In this document: piece by piece, positions 1 through 7,396 of the stretch
How positions within the stretch are numbered: the stretch's first letter is position 1
Layout of the letters: each line of letters starts with the position of its first letter
Assembly (NCBI RefSeq): GCF_018598185.1
Contig: NZ_JAHESC010000038.1
Span: forward strand, 1-64,000
DNA length: 64,000 nucleotides
From: Dawidia soli
GTDB lineage: Bacteria > Bacteroidota > Bacteroidia > Cytophagales > Cyclobacteriaceae
Direction: 5' to 3'
Translations under genes and position numbers: made by a program
Notes under the pieces: generated by a model
The model's database searches: none
Told to the model about the DNA's origin: nothing
What the model saw: only the letters and a program-made list of their open reading frames with translations

Positions 1-1
1 A

Positions 2-35
2 GTCTGGTGGGCTCGGAGAGGCGTAAAAGAGACAG
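2..35. other. Nextera transposase adapter remnant (assembly artefact)
   Basis: These 34 bases align without gaps to the Nextera read-2 adapter plus Tn5 mosaic end, with 30 of 34 identical by my own comparison; the last nine bases, AAGAGACAG, are exact. It is library-preparation DNA, not genome, and marks the physical end of the contig. Genuine sequence begins about base 36. The reading frame of the adjacent methyltransferase loses its family motif exactly at this junction, which supports the call. Confidence 0.9.
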
Positions 36-388
36 GGCCCGTGCAGGATCACAACGTCCACAGCGGCCCTGGAAAGCGGCAGCCGCCGCGCTTCCCCCAG
101 CACACAGTCGAACGAACGCCGCGCGCGGGCGGCCTTGCGGCGGGCCTGCACCAGGTGGCGCGGCACGGGGTCGATCAGGGTGACGGTGTGGCCCAGCGAG
201 GCCAGCCAGTGGGCATAGTGCCCGGTGCCGCCGCCCACGTCGGCAATACGGCAGGGGTAGTCGGGCAGGTAGCGGACGATCAGGTCCTTATTGCGTTCCA
301 GCTCCAGCGGACCCAGGCCTACCTGGAGGCGGGTGTCTTCGGAGTGTTGGGTATAAAAATCAAGAATGGATTTGTCGATAAGCGACAT
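36..388 (-). CDS. Class I SAM-dependent methyltransferase, 3' end missing
   Basis: This is the N-terminal ~117 residues of a small-molecule methyltransferase of the UbiE/Methyltransf_11 type. The ATG at 388 opens MSLIDKSILDFYTQ. Motif I follows as RIADVGGGTGHYAHWLA (SAM-binding glycine loop), then VTLIDPVP with the acidic residue at the end of strand beta-2, and VDVVILHGP, the motif usually read as LLGPLYHL. After HGP the translation enters the adapter and becomes meaningless, so the gene is truncated by the contig end and not by mutation. The substrate cannot be told. The next gene is 360 nt away. Confidence 0.8.
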
Positions 389-546
389 AGTAGATCAGTA
401 AAAATATACACATGAATTTTCGGGCTCACGGCGGGAAAATGCCGCGAGAAAAGGCCGCTGCCGGAATGGTGCAACGGCCGGGTATATTTTTATCAGGCTC
501 TGTTGATGCGACAAGAATACAAAAAGTTCACCACATGCGGAATAGT

Positions 547-580
547 AAAAGCAACGTGCGCGCAGCGCGCAAAAGCAACG
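547..580. repeat. 10-bp direct repeats flanking a 7-1-7 palindrome
   Basis: AAAAGCAACG occurs at 547-556 and again at 571-580. Between them is TGCGCGC-A-GCGCGCA (557-571), a perfect inverted repeat with a one-base spacer. The arrangement looks like a tiny palindromic unit with a target-site duplication, but could be chance or slippage. Confidence 0.5.
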
Positions 581-640
581 ACTGGTTCAAGTCTTCCGAC
601 CGAAGGGAGGGCGTACCGATAGCCATCGGGACGGCCCCAG

Positions 641-681
641 CATGGCGGGGGGCTCCGACCCCCAACGGTAACGGCGTAACC
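641..681. repeat. REP-like palindromic unit, copy 1
   Basis: A stem GGGGG (648-652) / CCCCC (659-663) with loop CTCCGA is followed by the tail CCAACGGTAACGGCGTAACC. The unit at 63781-63820 has the same layout, a different but still perfectly paired stem and a tail matching at about 17 of 20 bases. The paired changes in the stem suggest the structure is conserved. Confidence 0.6.
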
Positions 682-749
682 TGGGCAACCATACAACTCC
701 CCAGCTAAGCAACAAACCAATCTTCAAACTCCCACAACCCGAAAAGCCG

Positions 750-1088
750 CTACACATTCTTATACTTATTAAAATAACTCGCAATAAATCCCCCGATAGC
801 ACTACTGAAAAAGATCTTATCAATCCCCTGGATCTGATCCGGCGTCAGCCAGAAGCACTGCTCCGGCAATGCCAGGTGCAACATCCGCACCAAAAAAATG
901 CACATCAGGGTAACCGCGGCAACATAGATGAAGGATTTGAACGTGACATGCAGGGTATTCTTGATCTCCTCGTCCCGCTTATTATCCGAAAACTTCTTCC
1001 TTACTTCCAGGTTGGTGACATCATCGTGGGCAACAACATCAGTAGCCAGTTTTTCGCCAACCTTTTCAAGATCAATGTGGCGAGTCAT
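750..1088 (-). CDS. Small membrane protein, candidate PanAT toxin
   Basis: A 112-residue protein of unknown function. Residues 1-47 are charged, with no cleavable signal peptide. A strong hydrophobic segment lies at about 53-71 (FIYVAAVTLMCIFLVRML) and a weaker one at about 90-107. Its ATG at 1088 lies inside the last codons of the Panacea-domain gene, a 17-nt overlap, so the two are translationally coupled. Panacea (PanA) antitoxins are known to pair with very diverse toxins, including small membrane-disrupting ones, and the antitoxin-first, overlapping layout fits. The toxin role is inferred from position and topology only. The pair looks more AT-rich than its surroundings. Confidence 0.6.
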   Translation of the reverse strand: MTRHIDLEKVGEKLATDVVAHDDVTNLEVRKKFSDNKRDEEIKNTLHVTFKSFIYVAAVTLMCIFLVRMLHLALPEQCFWLTPDQIQGIDKIFFSSAIGGFIASYFNKYKNV

Positions 1089-1587
1089 AGGTGCTGTTGC
1101 GCGGGTTGTTTTCTTCTCCCTTCTGGCGGTAAAACGTAGCGATCAGATCGTTGGGAATAAACGTAGAGGCCTGATGCTTTCCACCGTTTTTATTCCAGGT
1201 AATGTCCCAGGGCGAGCCGGCCTCGTGTGTAAGCGTGGACAGCTGCGGACCAGAATATCCCTTATACACATCCCAGATCCTGTTCAGAAATTTGGCCATC
1301 TCGGCATCCTCGACGGTGGGAACAGCCATGCTCCGCCCATCGAGATCAGATTCAAGGGACATGATCTGCCGGTCTCCATATTTCTTAAAAACATGGTAGA
1401 TCGACATCACCACCGGGCCATATTTCCAGGCCTGCACGGCCTCGGTCAATAACGGCCTTCCGGCCAGCCCCAGGTACCACCCATGCGCGATATACAAAAG
1501 CTTGACCAGCTTCATGGGGGTTAGCTCTACTCCGGTTTCCAATGATTTTTCAATAAAGAAATTCGCAACTGCCAGCGGCTTATACAT
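1072..1587 (-). CDS. Panacea-domain (DUF4065/SocA-like) antitoxin
   Basis: A 171-residue protein with the Panacea fold of PanA/SocA antitoxins. The hallmark sits near the start: LAVANFFIEK, then MKLVKLLYIAHGWYLGL, followed by AWKYGPVVMSIYHVFKKYG and the C-terminal SGPQLSTLTH..SPW typical of DUF4065. These domains either neutralise a partner toxin directly or act as adaptors. I chose the ATG at 1587 over a TTG seven codons upstream because the family consensus begins at that methionine. The 3' end overlaps the small membrane protein by 17 nt. Upstream to FecR (1767) is 180 nt of AT-rich DNA that must hold the promoter. Confidence 0.8.
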   Translation of the reverse strand: MYKPLAVANFFIEKSLETGVELTPMKLVKLLYIAHGWYLGLAGRPLLTEAVQAWKYGPVVMSIYHVFKKYGDRQIMSLESDLDGRSMAVPTVEDAEMAKFLNRIWDVYKGYSGPQLSTLTHEAGSPWDITWNKNGGKHQASTFIPNDLIATFYRQKGEENNPRNSTYDSPH

Positions 1588-1766
1588 ACATCGATTCGTT
1601 AAGATCAACTATTACAAACAATACGTGAATGTCACACAAAAAATATATAACCAACAAAATTGATCCGGTATAATATACTTACTTCCAAAGGATAATTTAG
1701 AACCCATGCTCCCCGCATTTCCAATCCTCCTCCCTCCTACACGCACGCTCGTCTGATCCCCTGTGT

Positions 1767-3059
1767 CTACTCACACCCCGATCCATACAGTTCCAGCTCG
1801 CCTTTCTGGCGTGTGCGCTGTTCCAGCTGCGGCAGCAGCGTCTGGAGGGTTTTCAGAATGTGTTGCAGGTTTACCTGGTCGTCCTGGAAGACGGCTTTTA
1901 CGTCGCAGTGTTTTACGCCGGCGGCCACGGTGATCCGGGTTTGGAAGCGGGCTTCGAGCAGGCGCGCGACGCTGTCCAGCGTGATGCCGTCGAAGACGAG
2001 CATGTCGTCGGTCCAACGCTGCGCGTAGGCGGGGTCGATCGTGGTCACCATGGCGCGGTGGGTGCGCGTGTCGACGATCAGCTGCTGGCCGGCCGTGATC
2101 TCGCCGTGTACGTATTGGTCGCTGCTTACGCGCACGCGACCGCGGGCCACGGTCACGACCACGCTGGGCCGGCCCGTAAAGGCTTCTACGTTGAACGCCG
2201 TGCCGAGCACCTGGATCGTGACGCCCTGGGTATGGATGACGAACGGACGCGTGGCGTCGTGGGCGATGTCGAAATACGCTTCGCCCTCCAGCACCACCTC
2301 GCGGGCGTAGCCCTGCGTAAAGTTCGGGCCGTAGCACAGGCGCGTCTGGTTGTTGAGGGTGACGGCGCTGTGGTCGGGCAGCCGTAGGAATTGTTTGTCC
2401 TGGTAGACTTCGGCGCCGGCATCGCACGTGCGGATTACGGGCGTATACACGGGGCTGGAGTGCCATAGGTTGAAGAGCCACGAGGCCATCAGCAATAAGC
2501 CGGCCACCGCCGCAGCGATCATAAGACCCTGCGAGCGGTTGAGCGGCAATGGTTGGGGCTCCATAATATTTTTCCAGACACGGTCGCGGCGCCGCGCCGA
2601 ACGGCGCGCTTCCTGGGGTGTCAGCAATTGTATAGGCGGGTTGTCCAGCGTGGCCATCACCTCGCGGTAAAAGGCCGCGCCGATGACCTCGTCGCCGGAA
2701 CGTACATCGTCGGGGTCGCCGCCCGCCAGGATGCTATAGACCTGGTCGCGCTCGGCGGCGGTATTGTTTTCCGGAAAACGATCGACGACGTCGTCCGTCA
2801 GCGTGCGCCCGGCCTTCATGCGGTCCCACACACGCGCGCGGGCGGTGGCCGCCTGGCGTGCTTCCATGGGTGGCACCGGCGGCGCAACGGTAGCCTGCGG
2901 GTTTTCAATGCGGTACCGGGCCTCGCGGTAGAGCTCTTCGCCCATGACCTGGTCGGCCGTGCCGGATGCCAGCAGGATATATACCCGGTCGCGCTCGGCG
3001 GGCGTGGCGGTGTCGTCCAGGAAACGACGCACCAAGTCTTCCATCGATATATTTTCCAT
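1767..3059 (-). CDS. FecR-family anti-sigma regulator with duplicated N-terminal domain
   Basis: A 430-residue inner-membrane signal transducer. FecR proteins hold an ECF sigma factor in the cytoplasm and receive a signal from a TonB receptor in the periplasm. The N-terminal unit (LVRRFLDDTATPAERDRVY...) is present twice, at about residues 8-85 and 90-165; the second copy reads VVDRFPENNTAAERDQVYSILAGG and ends RRRDRVWKNI, parallel to RARVWDRM in the first. A transmembrane helix lies at about 178-199 (LMIAAAVAGLLLMASWLFNLW). A FecR domain follows at about 215-310 (VVLEGEAYFDIAHDATRPFVIHTQG) and a DUF4974-like domain at the C-terminus. Normal length is 320-390, the excess being the duplication. 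No sigma factor or receptor gene is adjacent. Confidence 0.9.
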   Translation of the reverse strand: MENISMEDLVRRFLDDTATPAERDRVYILLASGTADQVMGEELYREARYRIENPQATVAPPVPPMEARQAATARARVWDRMKAGRTLTDDVVDRFPENNTAAERDQVYSILAGGDPDDVRSGDEVIGAAFYREVMATLDNPPIQLLTPQEARRSARRRDRVWKNIMEPQPLPLNRSQGLMIAAAVAGLLLMASWLFNLWHSSPVYTPVIRTCDAGAEVYQDKQFLRLPDHSAVTLNNQTRLCYGPNFTQGYAREVVLEGEAYFDIAHDATRPFVIHTQGVTIQVLGTAFNVEAFTGRPSVVVTVARGRVRVSSDQYVHGEITAGQQLIVDTRTHRAMVTTIDPAYAQRWTDDMLVFDGITLDSVARLLEARFQTRITVAAGVKHCDVKAVFQDDQVNLQHILKTLQTLLPQLEQRTRQKGELELYGSGCE

Positions 3060-3341
3060 AAACGCAGGACTTTTCCAGGCGCCCTGTCAACCTCGTTTTT
3101 TTGCTATACTTCGGTCGTTCTAAATTTCTGACGCAGATCAGAAACACCTCTACACCCAACGATCAGGGAAATGATCCTGTAGTGCACACCGTTCGGCCTC
3201 AGCCCGTTCTTCATTAATAACACAGGCAAAATGTAACTATTTTTCGATATTTCAAACGTGGTATATATATAAATATCAGGGAAATGCAGCGGACATTTCC
3301 CCGTTAACGGACAGGATACGGGATCGAGGGCCTTTTCAATA

Positions 3342-4406
3342 CTAATACTGACGGCACGCACTGTGCAACACAACGCTTTTGTGCACCGCGTCGTGTGTAT
3401 ACCCTTTTTTACGGGCGTTTGTAGTATACAATTTCATGATCGCCGTCAGCACCTGGTCCAGGTCGTCTGACGGATAGAAGGCTGCCGTAAACGGCTCGCA
3501 TTGTTTCAGCCCCTCGTGATCGAACGCGATGTGTACCGAAAACCGCTCTTCGAGCATCCGCGCCGCCGACTCCATCTTGACATTATTAAAGACCACCAGG
3601 TGCTGCCGCCACACGGCGGAGTTGTGGTCGATGGCCTGCTTCCGGGCCGTGTTCGTCTCCAGGTCGACTACCAGCAATTCGCCCGGCGCTACTTTACCAA
3701 ACGATTTTCCCTCCACGACATGGTGCACCTCTACCAGGCCGCGGGTTACCGCAACTTCTGCCTGGCGATGATCGCGGAATGTGCGCACATTAAAGGAGGT
3801 ACCCAGCACGCGCGTGGCGATGGTGGCCGTCTGCACGATAAAGGGATGGGCCGCGTCGTGGTGAATATCGAAGAAGGCCTCGCCGTCGAGCTTTACGACA
3901 CGTTCTTTTTTGCCAAAGTCCGCGGCGTTGAACTGCAGCTCGCTGCCGGGTTTTAAGACCACAATGCTGCCGTCGGGCAGGTAGATGGGCTGTTTGCCCT
4001 GGTAAACCTTGAGCTCGGTCAGCAGCGGACCGGGCAGCACGTTGGTATGGCTGGATTTGCGGAAGATCCAGCTGCCCGTCACCAGCAGCGTAATGATACA
4101 GGCCGCGGCCACCTGCAGGTGCCAGAGCTCGAGCCAGCGGCGTTTGGCGGCCGGCCGCATGATCTTTTTATAGACGCGCCGCCGCGCATGGTCGCCGCGG
4201 CGCCGCTCGTCGGCGGAGAGTGGCAGGGTTGCCGGGTCGTCGAAATACCCCATAAAGCGGCGGTCGAGCTCCATCCGCAGGATCTCCTCCACGTTTCCCG
4301 CGCCGGTGCGCAGCATGGCCATTACCCCCTGCCGTTCGGCGGGATCGAGCGTATTGTCCAGGAAACGCCGTACCAGATCTACTTTTGCTGCCTCATCCAT
4401 ATCCAT
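3342..4406 (-). CDS. FecR-family anti-sigma regulator
   Basis: A 354-residue FecR protein in the standard order. The cytoplasmic sigma-binding region (LVRRFLDNTLDPAERQGVMAML) is at residues 11-32. A transmembrane helix is at about 97-115 (LQVAAACIITLLVTGSWIF). The FecR domain follows (VVKLDGEAFFDIHHDAAHPF), and a DUF4974-like C-terminal domain spans about 270-350 (VVFNNVKMESAARMLEERF). The ATG at 4406 is preceded by a 730-nt gene-free stretch. It lies 282 nt upstream of the other FecR gene on the same strand, without the sigma gene that normally precedes fecR and without a receptor. It probably answers to a sigma factor elsewhere or has lost its partner. Confidence 0.9.
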   Translation of the reverse strand: MDMDEAAKVDLVRRFLDNTLDPAERQGVMAMLRTGAGNVEEILRMELDRRFMGYFDDPATLPLSADERRRGDHARRRVYKKIMRPAAKRRWLELWHLQVAAACIITLLVTGSWIFRKSSHTNVLPGPLLTELKVYQGKQPIYLPDGSIVVLKPGSELQFNAADFGKKERVVKLDGEAFFDIHHDAAHPFIVQTATIATRVLGTSFNVRTFRDHRQAEVAVTRGLVEVHHVVEGKSFGKVAPGELLVVDLETNTARKQAIDHNSAVWRQHLVVFNNVKMESAARMLEERFSVHIAFDHEGLKQCEPFTAAFYPSDDLDQVLTAIMKLYTTNARKKGYTHDAVHKSVVLHSACRQY

Positions 4407-4791
4407 TTGTTACAGGGAATTGCGGGCCCCTGCCCCAGGTTAACGATTAGATTCCTTCCATCCGTACGAGAAACCGTCTGCAGAGCGTGCTGTACGCACG
4501 CAACCAAACTCACGTAGCCGTGAGCGTTCTTTGATAGAGACACTCGTACAGGCGCATGGTATAAGAAGAATACGGGAGTATTTTCGGCTCGTTCGACAGA
4601 CGGCTGATTTTCCCGTATTTCCGCCACGCGCGGAGAAGTATAGTAACCTAAATCTATACTTTCTGCCGGCCATTTTCAAGTCTTATACCATTTTCGGAAG
4701 CGTGGCGCGGCCAATGGATGGCAGAGCAAAGCCTGGCCGTTTTTTAAGCAAAACGGGCTTTTTGTCATACCAGAAACCGGCGTTTTTAGTG

Positions 4792-4834
4792 AAATGCTCC
4801 CGCCAACGTAAACTTTCGTCAACATTCAGGAAAC
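4792..4834 (+). promoter_or_regulatory. Repeated upstream element, copy A
   Basis: It begins AAATGCTCCCG and continues CCAACGTAAA, CTTTCGTCAA, CATTCAGGAA, AC. It aligns without gaps over 43 nt with copies B (7271) and C (7801); the first 11 bases are identical in all three. Each copy lies upstream of a gene for a small exported protein. It may be a promoter or a binding site for a shared regulator; the distance to a -7 box is not constant among copies. Confidence 0.6.
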
Positions 4835-5010
4835 AATACTGAGTATCTTTATCGTATGGTTAGCCCTGCCGCGGGCGGCGGCAGTAAAGCGAAGCCTACC
4901 GGTGATACTCGTACAACCGGATGAAAATGTTTGGTTAGAAGTCCCTTACCCTTTTGATTGATCGTAACTACAATGTGGCTTTACTCCTAACCAACCAGCA
5001 GGCAAATGCA

Positions 5011-5072
5011 GGGATCCGTAGGACTGAACGATGTGCTCGTTGAAATTAGAAATGCTCAGGAATACGGATCCC
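5011..5072. repeat. 10-bp perfect inverted repeat in the leader of the 5136 gene
   Basis: GGGATCCGTA at 5011-5020 pairs with TACGGATCCC at 5063-5072 over a 42-nt loop, and CTTTT follows the right arm. It lies 64 nt upstream of the start codon. It could be an attenuator, a terminator or a dyad binding site. Confidence 0.5.
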
Positions 5073-5135
5073 CTTTTGCTTGCATCAGCCTGTACGGGGT
5101 CCGGACTAAATAGACAAACAAACAGACCCCCTGGT

Positions 5136-5399
5136 ATGAAAAAGAACGCCATTCTCCCGACGCTGGCTTTCGCGATTGCCGTCGCCGGCAGCCTGTACGC
5201 CTCCACCCTTCCCAACATCACCGGCTATGCACGCAAGCCCGACGGCACCATCCTGGAAGTTTCGATCACCGATGAATGTCGCCTGAACGAGCCCGTCTGG
5301 TGCGTGGCGTTCGTAGGGGGTAACGCCTATCAATACATTTACCGTACCTATTCGGCTGCGGTGGCACAAGATGGCTCGCAGCAGCTCACCCATCATTGA
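5136..5399 (+). CDS. Small exported protein, DUF6520-like
   Basis: An 87-residue exported protein of unknown function. The ATG at 5136 opens a signal peptide, MKKNAILPTLAFAIAVAGSLYAS, similar to that of the 8819 gene, so I took it over an in-frame start 35 codons upstream. The mature part is about 65 residues with two cysteines spaced C-X7-C (CRLNEPVWC). The size, signal peptide and cysteine pair recall the DUF6520 family of Bacteroidota, but the assignment is by resemblance only. It stands alone on its strand, downstream of element A and an inverted repeat, and converges with the degenerate FecR at 5513. Confidence 0.7.
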   Translation: MKKNAILPTLAFAIAVAGSLYASTLPNITGYARKPDGTILEVSITDECRLNEPVWCVAFVGGNAYQYIYRTYSAAVAQDGSQQLTHH

Positions 5400-5455
5400 C
5401 GCCATAAACCCATTTCTATAGACTTATCCCTTAACCTAAACTAACCCCTGCCTGG

Positions 5456-5482
5456 CCGTCCTTCCCGAATACGGGAGGGCGG
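5456..5482. terminator. Hairpin between convergent genes
   Basis: CCGTCCTTCCCG (5456-5467), loop AATA, CGGGAGGGCGG (5472-5482) forms a strong stem with minor wobble or a bulge. It sits between convergent stops at 5399 and 5513. No good U-tract follows on either strand, so termination is inferred from position and stem strength. Confidence 0.45.
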
Positions 5483-5512
5483 CTTGCGGGGTGAGGGTTA
5501 TTGGACAGCACC

Positions 5513-6496
5513 TCAAGGATTGTCGCTTCCGTTGCACTGGCCCTTAAGTGTTATACTCCTGCCGTCTGCAGAGAAACTATATTCCATGCCCTGGTTCGTT
5601 ACCATCCTCAGATCGGTCAGCACTTTCGTTAATTTCAGTCCATTCTTATAGAACGCTGCATGAACGCGACACTCCCTAACCGAAGCTTCAGCCACAATTT
5701 CGATATCAAACTCCTTCCCCAATATTAAGGCTACCTCGGCCAACGTGACGTTATCAAACTGCAGAGTAGGTACCTCGCCACGTTCTATAACTTTGATTTC
5801 ATCGATATCCAGATAATATTCGGCCTTTTCTCCCGTCTCAACGCGCCCACGAACTGTACGCGATTCGTCAAATACTATCACTTCGCCACGCTCGGTCACC
5901 ACAATCTTCATCGACTCGAAGGCATTTCGGGCCGAGACTTTATCCATCACAACGGTTAGCATCGTGCCATTTTGGCTGCGAATGATCAGCGGCGTAGTTA
6001 CATTCGAAGGAATCGCAAAAGACGCTTCGCCGCTTAGGAATACCTCGCCACAACCTTCAAATCCCGCCGCGATATAGCGAATTATGCTTCCTTTCGGTAA
6101 GGTAACTTTCGTACCATTGGGAAGCTTGCACGTAGCATACCCGCGAAGAACGGTAAACTCATTCTCCCTTTCCGGCAGCATGATCACAAGCGTTGCTTCG
6201 GGCGTGCCGGTAACCAAAAGGAATGTTATGATCACATGCACACCCCAGATCGCGGCGGAACGACGACGTCTCGGTACTGCACCACGAACTTTCGCTTCCT
6301 TTCCGGAGAGTTTCACCTCAACATCTCTCCCGCTATTCTTCACTTGTGTCGAATGATTGACAAAGGAGCCATTACCACTATTATTGCCATTGTTATTACC
6401 ATGGCTAAAAAGACTGAATAGTGAAATAATGCGATAATAGTTCACCACCGGACGCTCATTGTTGTCGTCAGGGCTATTAGAGTCTTTGTTTCCCAT
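5513..6496 (-). CDS. Degenerate FecR-like protein without sigma-binding domain
   Basis: A 327-residue single-pass membrane protein. The first ~75 residues are asparagine- and glycine-rich (HGNNNGNNSGNGS) and lack the RRFL..TP.E sigma-binding region of the neighbouring FecRs. A basic patch (RGAVPRRRRSA) precedes the transmembrane helix at about 81-100, placing the N-terminus in the cytoplasm. The periplasmic part keeps a recognisable FecR region (GEVFLSGEASFAIPSNVTTPLIIRS) and a DUF4974-like end (LQFDNVTLAEVALILGKEFDIEIVA). It is thus a periplasmic FecR sensor on a new N-terminus. The gene looks more AT-rich than the other fecR genes, suggesting separate origin or relaxed selection. No sigma or receptor gene is adjacent. 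Confidence 0.75.
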   Translation of the reverse strand: MGNKDSNSPDDNNERPVVNYYRIISLFSLFSHGNNNGNNSGNGSFVNHSTQVKNSGRDVEVKLSGKEAKVRGAVPRRRRSAAIWGVHVIITFLLVTGTPEATLVIMLPERENEFTVLRGYATCKLPNGTKVTLPKGSIIRYIAAGFEGCGEVFLSGEASFAIPSNVTTPLIIRSQNGTMLTVVMDKVSARNAFESMKIVVTERGEVIVFDESRTVRGRVETGEKAEYYLDIDEIKVIERGEVPTLQFDNVTLAEVALILGKEFDIEIVAEASVRECRVHAAFYKNGLKLTKVLTDLRMVTNQGMEYSFSADGRSITLKGQCNGSDNP

Positions 6497-6757
6497 GAAG
6501 GTTAACCTTTTTTAGAATATATCTTATTCCAAACGTCATAGATAAACATGAACGCCATTCGAGACTTCGAACGGGATCATTCAAGATCATCTCATAGATA
6601 AGAGTCCTAAAAAGGGCGACGGTATAATGTTTTGTACAGTTTTATAAAGAATATTTCTAAATACAAGCAACGGGGTTACAAGAACTGTAAACCCTTCACA
6701 ATATATAGAGTATAAAAATACAGACAGGTATACCCTATACAGAGTATTATATTTTCT

Positions 6758-7102
6758 TTACGCAGTAGCAAAAACAATACGAGCACCGTTCTGTGCATCG
6801 ACAATCCCAACAAAGCCGTCGACCTCTTCTTTTGTAAAACGCTCACCACCATCACCAAAGCGCGCCTTGAGCCGCTCGAAGACATACTCGGTAAACACGC
6901 CAAGCGGCACCGGGCATACCTCGCCGGTGGTCCACGTGAGCTCGACGATCCGCGCGCCCTGCTCATCCTGGTCGGTACCGTGCCCGGTCTCCATGTTTAC
7001 CAACGACACGCCGATATTCAGCCCATCCTCCTCCAGCACATCCGCAAAGTCATGAATAGCCTCTTCGGACGAACCCATCGCCTTAATTTGATACGATCTC
7101 AT
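6758..7102 (-). CDS. Conserved-looking hypothetical protein
   Basis: A 114-residue, soluble, acidic protein that I do not recognise. No signal peptide or membrane segment is visible. I chose the ATG at 7102 (MRSYQIKAMGSSEEAIHD) over a TTG eleven codons upstream. A central stretch, IVELTWTTGEVCPVPLGVFTEYVFERLKARFG, has an alternating pattern consistent with an alpha/beta fold. It lies alone between the degenerate FecR and the exported-protein cluster, in AT-rich flanks (about 260 nt on the left without a gene). Confidence 0.6.
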   Translation of the reverse strand: MRSYQIKAMGSSEEAIHDFADVLEEDGLNIGVSLVNMETGHGTDQDEQGARIVELTWTTGEVCPVPLGVFTEYVFERLKARFGDGGERFTKEEVDGFVGIVDAQNGARIVFATA

Positions 7103-7270
7103 ATGTGAATAGATTATGGGAACAGGCCTCTTCAACTACGGAAGAATACCCCGGAGAACTACAAGCCAGACAGTGCCTGCAGCGCTGTTACTCTCCTATA
7201 AGAGCTTAAGGCGATGCGTTGGTACAAGTAAATTAAATACATTTCTTCCACGGATGTATATCCGGAAGCA

Positions 7271-7313
7271 AAATGCTCCCGCTAACGTAAAATTTTGTCC
7301 GTTTTCGGGAAGA
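7271..7313 (+). promoter_or_regulatory. Repeated upstream element, copy B
   Basis: The sequence starts AAATGCTCCCG, then CTAACGTAAA, ATTTTGTCCG, TTTTCGGGAA, GA. It aligns gap-free with copies A and C and lies 84 nt upstream of the four-cysteine exported protein at 7397. A TATATTCC box follows 22 nt after the TTTTG, compatible with a Bacteroidota -33/-7 pair. Confidence 0.6.
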
Positions 7314-7396
7314 ATACGGTATATTCCTGATGGAAACTATGCTGCGTCTTGGCGTTGCTCCCGAATTGATTCTAGCCTCACCTAAACCTTACTTAT

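Larger units (their letters stand above)
389..749. other. Intergenic region with palindromic repeats
   Basis: No convincing gene lies here. It separates the methyltransferase (starting leftwards at 388) from the stop of the small membrane protein at 750. It holds three structures: a 10-bp direct repeat flanking a palindrome (547-580), a hairpin CCGAT-AGCC-ATCGG (616-629) and a REP-like hairpin unit (641-681) that recurs near the right end of the window. The methyltransferase promoter should lie just right of 388, but no clear -7 box was found. Confidence 0.6.
4407..5135. other. Long divergent intergenic region
   Basis: No gene is supported here. It separates FecR (leftward from 4406) from the small exported protein (rightward from 5136) and should hold both promoters. 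It contains element copy A (4792-4834), a TATCTTTA box shortly after it (about 4844-4851), and a 10-bp perfect inverted repeat at 5011/5063. The distance from element A to the downstream ATG, about 300 nt, implies a long leader or an unrecognised small transcript. Confidence 0.5.

Noticed and set aside
3125-3144. TTTCTGA-CGCAGA-TCAGAAA inverted repeat between two fecR genes
   Set aside because: It has a 7-bp AT-rich stem and no U-tract directly after it, and lies 200 nt from the nearest stop; too weak to call a terminator or operator.
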